Assembly (NCBI GenBank): GCA_018340805.1
Contig: JACMZG010001908.1
Location: forward strand, 50,809,998 to 50,873,997
Direction of reading: 5' to 3'
Source of the DNA: Microvelia longipes
Lineage: Eukaryota > Arthropoda > Insecta > Hemiptera > Veliidae
DNA: 64,000 bases
Below the pieces are notes generated by a model that was not told the DNA's origin, ran no database searches, and worked only from the letters and a program-made list of their open reading frames with translations. Positions 46,694-56,480 of the stretch are shown here, piece after piece (within the stretch, counting starts at the first letter, position 1; every line of letters begins with the position of its first letter). A program made the translations under genes and the position numbers.

Positions 46694-47469
46694 ATAGATG
46701 GTTCACTCCCGAGTGTAGTAGGAACACTCAATTGACAAGTTTGTGTTTATGATTAAATTGGGGCCTCATCACTAGAGTCTTGAATAGCGCTAGTAGTAAA
46801 AATATATTTGCTCTATTCTCTACTAGATTGTGCTGTAGTATTTTTTTTAAAAAACAAACAATTGCCAATCGTTTAGTAAAAATAAAATAAAAGTAACAAA
46901 GATCTATGGTATGCTGTAGTATTCGCGATGTATTTTTGTTTTATAAAACTTTGGGGCCTCATCACGCGAAGCAGCACCATCGTTTTCTTTAGAAAAAAAA
47001 ACAATAATTCATTCTTAGTTTTTTAGACTTAACACTTAAATTTGCTATCTGAGTATAACATCTCGGGTTGGCGCAAAACGGATAAGTAAAGAAAACAAAC
47101 AAAAATTGAAACTCTGACATTAGTGGTTCAAATCCAAGGGGGGACGACAGAATGGGTGAAGTAAGAGTGAGAAATTAATTTTTTTCACTTTTTACCAATT
47201 TATACGAAATTCTTATAGAGCTTTCTTGGGATTACTCATCCATCGACTACTCATCATTCTAGCGCTGAAAAGCGGATGGAAAGACTTGATTACCCTCAAC
47301 AGCTCGTTGTTTGGTTGAATAAAAATAAATAAATAAAATGTCAGAAATAAAAATATGTGACAGTTTCACGCTGTCACCACTAGACTGTACTACTTGAGCC
47401 TCCTGCATCCCATCAATATTTTTCTTAAATCTTTGAGTGAGCCATCTATGTTAATATTGTTTATCTATG
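46694..47469. mobile_element. 776-bp insertion in R3 with 8-bp target-site duplication
   Basis: ATCCTAAG is present on both sides (46686-46693 and 47470-47477), while copy 1 has it once at the same place. Left end ATAGATGGTTCACTC is mirrored by GAGTGAGCCATCTATG near the right end; the right side has about 20 extra bases before the duplication. Inside, GGGGCCTCATCAC and GCTGTAGTATT each occur twice. An 8-bp duplication fits hAT or Merlin superfamilies; neither can be decided from the ends. It also holds a tRNA-like SINE head (47065-47135). Confidence 0.8.
47065..47150 (+). ncRNA. tRNA-like SINE head within the 776-bp insertion
   Basis: GGGTTGGCGCAAAACGGATA fits box A of Arg- or Trp-like tRNAs (TGGCGCAA..GGATAA), and GGTTCAAATCC 40-50 bases later is a good box B. 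An A-rich AATAAAAATAAATAAATAAA tail lies near 47320. This may be a SINE that inserted into the DNA element, or a captured promoter. Confidence 0.5.
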
Positions 47470-47609
47470 ATCCTAAGTGACGAAAACGGTATTTTTATTT
47501 AAAAACAAAAATCATGAATATATTTTTGTTTATAATGCTTGTTAGTTTTAATATTATAGCATACTATTAATAATAAAGTATTAATAAAATCTTAATTAGT
47601 AAAATCAAA

Positions 47610-48025
47610 GGTACTCTTTTACCTAGTTACCCACCCCTAAAATCACTTAAAAATAACGTATTTTGGAGTGTTGGTTAGGGAAAATGAGTTAAATAAAACA
47701 TTTTGTATTTGCAGCCTATTTTATGTAATGAAAAAAACACTTTTCGACGTCCCCTATCATGATTGTAAATTATTACTTTATACTTTTCAGTTTTTAGGAA
47801 TTTTCATAATTTAACTGTTTATTTGGTGCGTAACTTTTTTTCTATTTGCCCTTTTCCCCATTTTTCTCTCCATACAAAAGCCCTAGTGCTTTTCGACGGT
47901 CCCATACTGAGATTGTAAATTAGTACTTTTTATATATTAGTGGGTAACAAACTACAAGTTTTCCCTATGCTTCCTTTTTTCCTTAGTTACCCATTATTTG
48001 GTGGGTAACCAGGTAAAAGAGTGCC
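47610..48025. mobile_element. 416-bp MITE in R3 with 8-bp target-site duplication
   Basis: Terminal inverted repeats of 26 bp with two mismatches: GGTACTCTTTTACCTAGTTA at the left and the mirror of GGCACTCTTTTACCTGGTTA at the right. AAATCAAA flanks it at 47602-47609 and 48026-48033; copy 1 has the uninterrupted site near 35311. GTTACCCA words recur near both ends as subterminal repeats, and CTTTTCGACG...GATTGTAAATTA occurs twice inside. The 8-bp duplication and GG termini fit Merlin-like or hAT-like families. Non-coding. Confidence 0.88.
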
Positions 48026-48050
48026 AAATCAAATTTGTGAGAAAGCCTGT

Positions 48051-48299
48051 CAGGCCCGCGAAGCGGGCCTGTGTGGAGAGGCTGTGAAAATTCGCTAGGT
48101 ACATGGCAAAATGCCATGTAACAAGAACAATAATGAAACAACACATCATACAAAACAACAACAATGTGGCCGCGAAGCGGCCACAGGGAGGCCCCCGGCG
48201 TCGGCCACCGGGCCGCGAAGCGGCCCGGTGGGCCGACGCCGCGGAGCGGACTAGGCGCGAAGCGCCGAGGCCGCGTAGCGGCTATGGGCCGAAGGCCCG
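48051..48299. repeat. G+C-rich island of seven to eight stacked mini-hairpins
   Basis: In about 250 bp lie GGCCCGCGAAGCGGGCC (48053), GGCCGCGAAGCGGCC (48168), GGGCCGCGAAGCGGCCC inside a ~20-bp stem (48197-48240), CCGCGGAGCGG (48239), GGCGCGAAGCGCC (48254), CCGCGTAGCGG (48271) and GGGCCGAAGGCCC (48286). All share a three-base GAA, GGA or GTA loop closed by G-C, but arms differ. A 9-bp hairpin ACATGGCA/TGCCATGT sits between the first and second. The first belongs to the R3 end; the others lie beyond it. The 67- and 122-residue frames that cover it are by-products. Confidence 0.85.
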
Positions 48300-48640
48300 T
48301 ATTTAAATTTTCCATTATGTAAATGAAATTAATTAAAATTAAACTCTTCATCGACCTGGGTTACAATACAGAACTGAAATTTACCTAGTTCACCTTAAAT
48401 TCAAGTTTTCGCTATGTTTGCCAACGCTGGATTTTGTTACAAATGCCATAACTTAGTGCAGATAGGCTAATAGAAATTATTTTAGAGAAGTTTTACTCTA
48501 AGGTTAAAGCTAGTTAAGCTTAGAGTTACATTTTTGTTATTTTTGCCAAACCAGGCTCTTGTGACAGAATTAATATAAGCAAGAATTAATAGTAGCAAAG
48601 TAACTGCTTCTAGAGGTAAGTATTAGTAGCTGGCTAATAC
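48300..48640. other. A+T-rich DNA, nothing recognised
   Basis: No gene, RNA or repeat structure recognised. Confidence 0.5.
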
Positions 48641-49310
48641 TCGCTAAAGTTTTTGAATTCAGAAGTTTTTGTGAGAGATGTCATTACTTAGTAGTAGCTA
48701 AGATAGTTGGCTACTACTTCTAGAGACTAGTAGTAGTAGCCAGCTATACTTCTTCTAAAGCTTCCAGTAATATTAGGCTACTATTTCTAAAGCCTTCTAA
48801 AGCTAGTAGTATAGTATCTGGCAACTACTTCTAAAGCTAGTAGTAGTATCTGGATACTACTCCTAAAGCTTGCAGTAATATTTGGCTACTACTTCTAAAG
48901 CCTTCTAAAGCTAGTAGTGGAATCTGGCTAATACTTCTAAAGCTAGTAGTATAGTATCTGGCTACTACTTCTACAGCTAGTAGTAGTATCTGGCTACTAC
49001 TCCTAAAGCTTGCAGAAATATTTGGCTACTACTTCTAAAGCCTTCTAAGGCTCGTAGTAATATCTAGCTACTACTTCTAAAGCTAGTAGTAGTATCTGGC
49101 TACTACTTCTAAAGCTAGTAGTAATGTCTTGCTACTACTTCTAAAGCTAGTAATAATATCTGGCTACTACTTCTAGAGCTAGTAGTAGACTCTACCTACT
49201 ACTTTTAAAGCTTGTAGTCGTATTTGGCTAATACATTTAAAGCTTTTGATTGTATTTGGCTACTACTTCTAGAAGCAAATACTAGTTGCTAGGCTAGTAG
49301 TATAATACTA
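48640..49310. repeat. ~32-bp minisatellite with self-complementary units
   Basis: About 18-20 units of AAAGCTAGTAGTAGTATCTG then GCTACTACTTCT. Each unit can fold AGTAGTA against TACTACT. Some units carry an additional GCCTTCTAAAGC segment, giving a higher-order pattern. Confidence 0.85.
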
Positions 49311-50854
49311 TACTACTTACATCACTACAACTGACTAGTAATAGCTAAATAAATAAAATACAAGAAAATTCAAAGCTAACTAATTGACAGCAATGTTAAA
49401 TTAAAAAAAACTTGTTAATTTAAACATTAAAGAGCAGAGAAAACGTTTCGCTAAATGTTTTAATCAATTAAGACTGGAGCTTTTGGATTACCACTCGTGT
49501 TTCCGTTGTGTTTCCGACAGTAAAATGCAAATAAGAACATTATTTCGACTCTTTAACAAGACTAACGCAGAAATCTTCATCTCTCGTAAATCTTACATTG
49601 ATTTACTAGAAAAACGTTTCAAAGTGGATTTAAAGGGAATTGTATTTTAGGGTTTTTATTTAAACTTATATACTTTTAAATAAGAACTGACAACACTGAG
49701 TGATTTATAATTACTTTAGTTATCGTCAAGTACAATTAATAATAAAACAAATAAATATAACAAAGTAAATATAATAAAACCAAACACAATACTTGAGTAG
49801 CAATAATTGCAAACACAATCCTTTTCCTATATAAGTACGGCATAAATTACGAAAAGTAAAAAGAATAAAGGTTTATAAGAGCCTAAATATATTATCCTTA
49901 AATTAAATTATAATTTTTGCTATTCTCAGGTTAAGAGGCATTTTTATTTGATTTTTGATAAGATGCTTGTTATCATTACAGAACAGTTTGTTTTTCTACT
50001 TGTTTTACGATGACAATATTATAAGCAGTTTGATCTTTTTCGATGTAAAAAAAATTATAACCAAACTCCTCTTTTCGTCAAAGAAATATTATAAAAAGAT
50101 AGGAGGCAACAAAACAGTTTGAATTGATCTGCTATAAATACGATTCGATAAGCATACTGCAGAAGCATGATACTTGAATAGCATACTTGTTATATACTAC
50201 ACCCAGAGCATAACTTTTAAGTCTATATCACAAAACCAAAAGGGGTGGGGGGAATTGACTCTCGTGTGTGTTCACCATGTATGTTTACGTGCTGTGTTGT
50301 GTATGTCTATGGATTATCCTCTAGATTTGATGCCGTGTTATCTAGCTAGTGAGTACGGCTTCCCCCCCTCCCAACTCATATGTTTTACCTTTTAAAACAT
50401 ACTTTTCCATATCTTTGTAGAAAAAGTAAAGTAAATAAGAAAATTACTTTATAACATGCTTTAGCTTAAAGGCTGTGGCTGGAACTCTTATAGTAATACC
50501 TATAATATAATAATCCATAAATATTTATGATAATTTAAAAAATATAAAAAGTTTGTATCAAAATATTGCGCTTTTTAAAGGTTATTATAAAAGAAAATGG
50601 TTAAAAAGAAAGAGTTTTATCTTATTATTAAGCTTTTCATCATGTATAAGCTAAACACACACGACACAACACAAACGGCACAAGATATTTGTTTATCTTT
50701 TGTAGAGGGATAAACCTGGTTAATGTTACATATGTATATTAATAGTTGTATATTTTAAAAATAAAGGTTTTTTTTAAAAAAAAAACTATAGACTGCGAGA
50801 AATTTTTTGGGCTAAACCCAAAATTGTTTAAGGGAAAACATATTTTGCGAATAT
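49311..50854. other. A+T-rich DNA with an R1-type terminal hairpin
   Basis: GCAAACACAATCCTTTTCCT then TACGGCATAAATTACGAAAA (49807-49866) is an isolated R1 end. The frame at 50174-50395 has no recognisable domain. Nothing else recognised. Confidence 0.45.
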
Positions 50855-51145
50855 CGATAAGGCTCGACAATCGCCTAAATGTCCAATTAAAAGGACAGCA
50901 CATGGAAAGATGTTCTCTTCTGAACTAAGAATCATTTAAGGAAAGAGATCTTGTACACATGTCAGACATCGTTAAGGTTCGAGAATCGGCTCAACATCCG
51001 AATGGAAGCCACATGAAAAGATGTTTATCTTTCTTCTGACCCAAGAAACATTTAAAAAGCGAAATCTTCAGACACAAAAGACAAATATCAGACATCGCAA
51101 AGATTCAATAATCGGCTAAACGCCACATGGAATGACTTCCATTCC
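50855..51145. repeat. ~130-bp tandem repeat, about 2.3 diverged units
   Basis: ATCGATAAGGCTCGACAATC, ATCGTTAAGGTTCGAGAATC and ATCGCAAAGATTCAATAATC start successive units, followed by CACATGGAAAGATGTT and a AAGAAACATTTAA segment. About 25 % divergence suggests age. Confidence 0.75.
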
Positions 51146-51149
51146 TCAC

Positions 51150-51820
51150 ATATAAGTACCAGAAGTCCTAACTGAGATCTAACCTATTCAATCAAATTTT
51201 AACTTCGTTCCTTTACAAACATCTATATCATTTGAGTACCTTGAGATATGTGATGTATCCGTTGAATTGATCGCACTTACGTAGATAACACTTTTTTAAA
51301 TTTTAAGTATTTATGTTCCAGATATTTTTCTTAGATATGAATTTAACATTACGAAATCATAAAAAATCATGTCAAATTATTTAATAAATTTTGAAGGTAC
51401 CTAGGAATTGATTTACTGTTTTTGGGACACCTTTCTGTTTACCTAGCATATTTCCCCTAAATAATTTCAGCCAAAGACGCCTTTAAAAACAACCATCTTA
51501 AGCCAGTCCCTTTTAGTTATGACTTATATGAGGCTGTTTAAAAAGCTCAACTTATTTAAAAGGTAAATCTGCATTAATAGACATAAAATAATTTACCTTT
51601 GACTTTTAGTAGACAATGTCCACTAGTATACGACTAATATGTGAAAAGAAGAACTAGCTGAGCAAAAATAGTAAGTAATAAATAAATCCATACCTGCAAC
51701 ATAAAAATATTTATAATTAATATTAAGAAATGTTATAAAAACCAACATACTGTACTTGAGGTTAAGTTTTAGTATTGCAAAGCGATAAGGAAACGGAAAT
51801 CACTTCTTCTAATCCCAGGA
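51150..51820. other. A+T-rich DNA, nothing recognised
   Basis: No gene, RNA or repeat structure recognised. Confidence 0.5.
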
Positions 51821-51825
51821 ACCTT

Positions 51826-51955
51826 AAATAACTGAATCATTAAAACTCACTTCCTAGAGATAAAATAACTGACTCATAAAAACTCACTTTCTAGAGCTAA
51901 AATAACTGACTCATAAATAACACTTTTTGGAGCTAAAATAACTGACTCTTGTCCG
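51826..51955. repeat. 37-bp minisatellite, 3.5 units
   Basis: AATAACTGACTCATAAAAAC then TCACTTTCTAGAGCTAA, with units decaying toward both ends. Confidence 0.85.
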
Positions 51956-51959
51956 AGAG

Positions 51960-52984
51960 AAGCGGTAGTCACTATTGATACACAATTGGTCACTTATGGG
52001 AGTGAAACAGATTATGTCCGTTTCGAAACAGAAACGATCAGAAGCCCAAGCAAAACGCTCTCCTAAGACAACACTTAGGTAAGTAATACTGCAATGCTAA
52101 AACCATTTGTACAATCACAAAGTAACGAATGTAATTTTACCATTTGGGTGATGAAAAATTACTTCCTTACCACCGAGGTATTAATATTAACCACAATTAT
52201 GAAACGATAGAAAGGGATCTGAAAAGAGGCGGAAGAAAACTAAAATATTTAATGACATAAAGGCTAGATGTGGGACAAGGAAATGTGTTAGGTTAAAATA
52301 ATGACAAATAATAGACAGCTACGGAAAAACAATTAATCCTACTTTGCAGAAAATTAAATAGAAAACGAGTACTACTAAATTCTACCACAACCCAAGTAAT
52401 ATATTTAATCCTTTTACATATTCATATATTATGATAAATAATCCCTACTATAAATTACAAGTAAAAACAAAATTAAACGATTAAAAATAACTAGACTGAA
52501 AAATTTAAAAGTATATATTCTGAAAAATAGAAATAAAAGCAAATTAAAGGGGTTTAAAAGAATTATTGAACTTCCTTCACAAGAGCTAATAGCTGCATTA
52601 AAGGAGAAGCAATAAGCTGATATAAGAAATGTTTCCCTTTGAAAAAGAATTGCATGATGGAAATATAAAAAGAAAACTAGTTTTCCAACATTATGTCTGC
52701 TAAAGAAAAACTATAATTGAGCCTATAAAGTTGGAAAGTAACAACATACTGCTATATTATCTAGGATAAGAGATAACAAGCTAATATATTACAACGATTC
52801 GGAATAAGTTGAGCTTGGTAAAAAGCTTACGTCATTAAAATGGTAATTTAGTTTCAAACATGCTTGGTTTTTGATTTGGTCATTACTATGCAGATGGCTT
52901 AGTGGAAGACTTTCATATCGTATTAACATTAAATGGCATTTAAGCATCTTTTAAACATCTATTCATATCAGTCTATACCTTGAA
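51960..52984. other. A+T-rich DNA, nothing recognised
   Basis: A box-A-like GATGGCTTAGTGG at 52895 has no box B at tRNA distance and was not called. Confidence 0.5.
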
Positions 52985-53539
52985 AAAGCTTACGAGCTTT
53001 TTAAAATAAATTGTAAAAAATTAGGTGCGGGTACCTCAGTACTTTTCAACACAAATTCGAACTCGCTTCGCTCGTCCTCAGAATAAAATATTATTGATAG
53101 ATCTTATGAATGATTTTGGTACGGAGATTAAACATCCTAGCATAAACACACTAGGAGCTACAATTCTAACAGCCACATTAGACAGGCATATACCTGTGCA
53201 ATTAAATGTATATTTTTGTGTATTTTGTGTACCTACATATATATACCTATACCTATCTACATAAGTGGTTATATATGTATTTTTTCCTTTTTATTATTAT
53301 TATAGGCAATAATTAATAAAGTTAAAAAAAGTTCACAAGATATATCAGTCATTCGACAAAAATTGAACTAGTGCTTAAACTTAGTTCTCATCATAGCTAC
53401 AGCCGTACCAAATTTCAATCCGATTGCATTATTTTTCCACGTTTTATGATTTTTGAAATTTTTGCTGAGTCATTATTGCCGTCATAAAATAATATTTTTT
53501 GAATAGCAAAACCAATGCGGTATAGTTATTTTTGTAACT

Positions 53540-54491
53540 AGGCAGGAAAATGGAATATCACTGACTAGTATCGAAGTTAGCCCCCAAGCCGAAGGCGAGA
53601 GTGTGCTACCGAAGCAAAGCCGAGGAAGGCAAATCTACGAGTCAGTAATGTTTCCTTTCCTGCCTCGTTCCACACAATACTTTATCTGCGAACAGTAATA
53701 AATCAAAACTTGCATTGTTGAAAAACTTATTACGTTGAAATAATGTTTTACATTTACATTTTCTTTGACTGATAATACAGATCTTATCATCGAGAAAGTT
53801 GACCACAGAGTAGCGCTCGATTTTGTGTTAGACAGTTCTTTTAAATACGCTAACACAACGTTTTCACTTACATTCTTTACTTTTTTCTCTGAGCACCATT
53901 CTTTGAACACTTCATATGCTTTGAGATACCTACTTCCTGATTTTCCGGGTAGTAGGCTCTCTTTGGCATTTGTAGCTATTTCCAAAAATCCGGCGGGGTA
54001 TGTTCGAAAAGTTTGTCTATATCTTCGACGATATTCATAACAAAACGCTATAGAATAAACTAACTTTTAAACTGTATTAAATACGGGTTCGAATGATTAA
54101 AGTAGTAAATGACTTGACAAAAACAGATGAGATAATAAACCCAAGACAAAAAGTGTTGCCTTTAATATAATCGATCAAATTTATTTCTAATTAAAGATTT
54201 ACATTACAAATTGTTTATTTTAATTTTAATTAGTTAAATAATGTAATAATTCATTATATAAATATTAAAAAATTCAATAGGCTTTTTTATTAACTAATAA
54301 TGTTTACAAAAATTATCTATTAACTTTCTTTACCAGCATAGGCGGGAGCGGCTGGGAAATGCTACTTTCCTGCCTAGGCAGGTAAAGTGCAGTCATTTAT
54401 GACTAATTACCAGCCGATCTGAGAAATACTACTTTCTCGCCTAAAATAGTTCAGTAATGCTTCATTTTCCTGCCGTGAGCAGATAAAACTG
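53540..54491. mobile_element. ~952-bp insertion with GGCAGGAAAATG inverted ends and a tyrosine-recombinase exon
   Basis: ATTTTTGTAACT occurs at 53528-53539 and again at 54492-54503, precisely where R1 is interrupted. GGCAGGAAAATG at 53541 is mirrored by CATTTTCCTGCC at about 54463-54474, some 17 bases inside the right border, and GGCAGG/CCTGCC words recur inside (54370, 53650). Its only coding matter is the minus-strand exon at 53734-54066. Classic Cryptons have no terminal inverted repeats, so this could be a DNA transposon that captured a recombinase exon, or a recombinase element of another kind. Confidence 0.65.
53734..54066 (-). CDS. Exon encoding a tyrosine-recombinase core-binding (SAM-like) domain, Crypton-like
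   Basis: The frame is open from 54066 to a stop at 53635. Counting from the TTG at 53985, residues 1-84 include LLPGKSGSRYLKAYEVFKEW, then ENVVLAYLKELS and TLWSTFSMIRSVLSVKENV. This spacing (SRY..A...F..W, V.EN..LAYL.EL, TLW..FSM..S.L) is that of the N-terminal DNA-binding domain of Crypton-type tyrosine recombinases and of host genes derived from them in animals. Residue 84 is followed by GTAATAAG, a plausible splice donor (phase 0), after which the translation loses any family character. Upstream the frame continues for 27 codons (ending RTYPAGFLEI) with a possible acceptor CTATAG at about 54050. The catalytic domain with the Arg, His and Tyr residues is absent from the window. Whether it is expressed is unknown. 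Confidence 0.6.
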
Positions 54492-54699
54492 ATTTTTGTA
54501 ACTGAGTTTCAATTCTCTAGCATAAATACACACACACACACAAAAACAGATACACAGACAACTCTGTAAAAACCACTTGGGAGGCCCTAAATAACCTAAA
54601 ACGGATAATTCCGGTGATATCCCGGTTTGAGATTTTTTGCAAACTCAATAATCTTCCTATAAACCTACGGTATAGATGAGGAAAAGTAAAAACAGAGCG

Positions 54700-55223
54700 A
54701 ATTAAAACGTATAATAAATAAACTATAAAACTGAAAAGTTGTACAGTTTTCTTTAAAACTAGCCGACGAAGATAGGCTAGTTTAGAACAAAACTATGGTA
54801 GCATAATATAAAATATTTAAATTTCTTTTGAAAATAAAGAAGTGACAATGTTAAATTAACCTGATAAAATATACAATATTCACGAAGTAAAAAATTTCAC
54901 AGGAAATATTAATCTGGAGCCCTTTTTCACTTCTTTACTCTTTCAATTTGAATAATTCTCCTGAAAACTGATGTCGACCAGTTTTTTTAATCTGCAATTT
55001 TTTGACAAAAGAAATTTATAAAATAAAAACTTCTAAATTAAGTAAACATAAAAAGAAAAATAGCAATTTTTAAATTCGATAAAAAATTTACTCTCAATTG
55101 TTACTGCGATATTTTTTTTTACTTTAGAAAAGAATACATCCTGGAGAGATCTCATACGTAACACTCAGAAAGCCCATTAGGGTCTAATCAAATATAATGA
55201 GTGCGATTGAGTGGGAGGTATTT

Positions 55224-55259
<36 letters not shown>

Positions 55260-55370
55260 GGTGATATTTTGAAGGGGTATCCTAAAAATGAAGTAATATA
55301 GGTAAAAAATTACCAGGACTAAAAATGTTTTTTCTCTTGATTGCTGCAACATTTTTTTAACTTTAAAAAA
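54700..55370. other. A+T-rich DNA with a (GA)n microsatellite
   Basis: GA repeat of about 34 bp at 55224-55257. Nothing else recognised. Confidence 0.6.
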
Positions 55371-55371
55371 T

Positions 55372-55440
55372 CAGGGTGCAGGGTACCTCTCAACTCTTCT
55401 CATCACATCGGATTCGCTATGCTCATCCTTCCTTTGCTTT
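55372..55440 (-). mobile_element. R1 3' end fragment
   Basis: GCAGGGTACCTCTCAACTCT, TCTCATCACATCGGATTCGC, TATGCTCATCC: the reverse complement of the R1 hairpin end, with the mini-hairpin decayed to GATTCGCTATGCTC. Confidence 0.65.
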
Positions 55441-56320
55441 CATGCATTGACGCTTATAAACGTCACAGTCGCTGATAAGCAATTGATAACGAAGGGGTAT
55501 CAACGATATGTATATGGGTTTCTTAATTTTTGACGATTTTCCTTTAATTGTCTTACTAAAGTCACTCATTCATTTGGAAAAAACCTTATATAAATGGGTA
55601 GTCATGAGTTTTTAAATAAACTGATAAGATGGTGATAATGACAATTTAGTGTTTTATTTTATTCCTTATTAATTAATTTAACTTTTGAATAATTTTAGTT
55701 TGCAAAACCTCACAAAAATAAATCTTATGACGTAAAAAATTACTCCAAAACTATGTCCGAGCTCCATGAATCTAGGAAAAATTAGGATAATTTAAAGGTA
55801 AGCCTGTGCAAGCAAGTATTTTCCAAGATATTCACAATGCCATAACTACACCATGAGAAAACCTTACAACAAAAACTTTATTTCTGCCCTTTTATTGATC
55901 TTTTTGTAAAAGTTACCAACTTTCCCATACGAGGTGTTCATGGAACCCACATAGTACGAAAAACTTTGAGGCAGTTTAATAAGAGAAACAGAAATACTAT
56001 GTTATGCAGGGAATTTATAGCAGTTGTTCCGTAAGTATAGAGAAATAAGGGTGTATTAAACAAGTTTCAAACGATGTTTAGAAACATGCAACGAGGCAGA
56101 GTTATGTTGGCTACCATGCACGAACTAACCCTGCAAGCCATGACGGAAATAATGTAAATTATTGTTCCTCTATATCAGAAAATCTACGCATAATGTTTTC
56201 TTTGATATAAAGGAATATTTTATTCTTATGCATTTATTGATTGGATGAATTTGTGTTGCCGAATTTACTCTGTTGTTGTGTAATATGGCTCTACAGTTAA
56301 AAATAGGGGCCTGTAGTCCC
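55441..56320. other. A+T-rich DNA, nothing recognised
   Basis: The stretch 55850-56170 is somewhat richer in G+C but gave no supported frame. Confidence 0.45.
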
Positions 56321-56324
56321 CTTT

Positions 56325-56407
56325 TAGCGGAATTCCTTTAGGAAAATTCGCGAATGGATAGACGTCATGGCGGGAGTCGAACCTCGGACCTTGACAAATC
56401 TGTCGAT

Positions 56408-56480
<73 letters not shown>

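Larger units (their letters stand above)
45777..48097 (+). mobile_element. R3 element, copy 2, with two nested insertions
   Basis: Starts TAGCGAATTTTCATAATG and ends TGTGAAAATTCGCTA, giving terminal inverted repeats of about 12 bp (TAGCGAATTTTC). Collinear with copy 1 (34164-35354) except for a longer TA region and the insertions at 46694-47469 and 47610-48025; without them the element is about 1.1 kb. Near the right end AGCCTGTC and GAGAGGCT flank the GCGAAGC hairpin, allowing a larger stem. I found no clear target-site duplication. The transposase that would mobilise it is not in the window. Confidence 0.8.
53020..54690 (-). mobile_element. R1 dispersed element, inverted copy split by an insertion
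   Basis: The 3' end lies at 53025-53085 (GGGTACCTCAGTACTTTTCA, CTCGCTTCGCTCGTCCTCAG). The body runs 53390-53539 and resumes at 54492-54690 (GTTTCAATTCTCTAGCATAA, ACACACACACACA, CCACTTGGGAGGCCCTAA, ACGGATAATTCCGGTGATAT, ACCTACGGTATAGATGAGGA). Removing the 952-bp insertion leaves about 700 bp, in line with the copy at 33344-34020. The piece at 53090-53330 matches R1 poorly. Confidence 0.7.

Noticed and set aside
47983..48351. Arg/Pro-rich protein on either strand of the G+C-rich island
   Set aside because: Composition follows from the hairpin cluster. The frame spans the MITE border and the R3 end, which are unrelated units.
52890..52915. tRNA gene from a box-A-like GATGGCTTAGTGG
   Set aside because: No box B or acceptor pairing at the expected distance.
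55224..55257. GAGA-factor type regulatory site
   Set aside because: A (GA)n microsatellite with no gene next to it; regulatory function cannot be supported.
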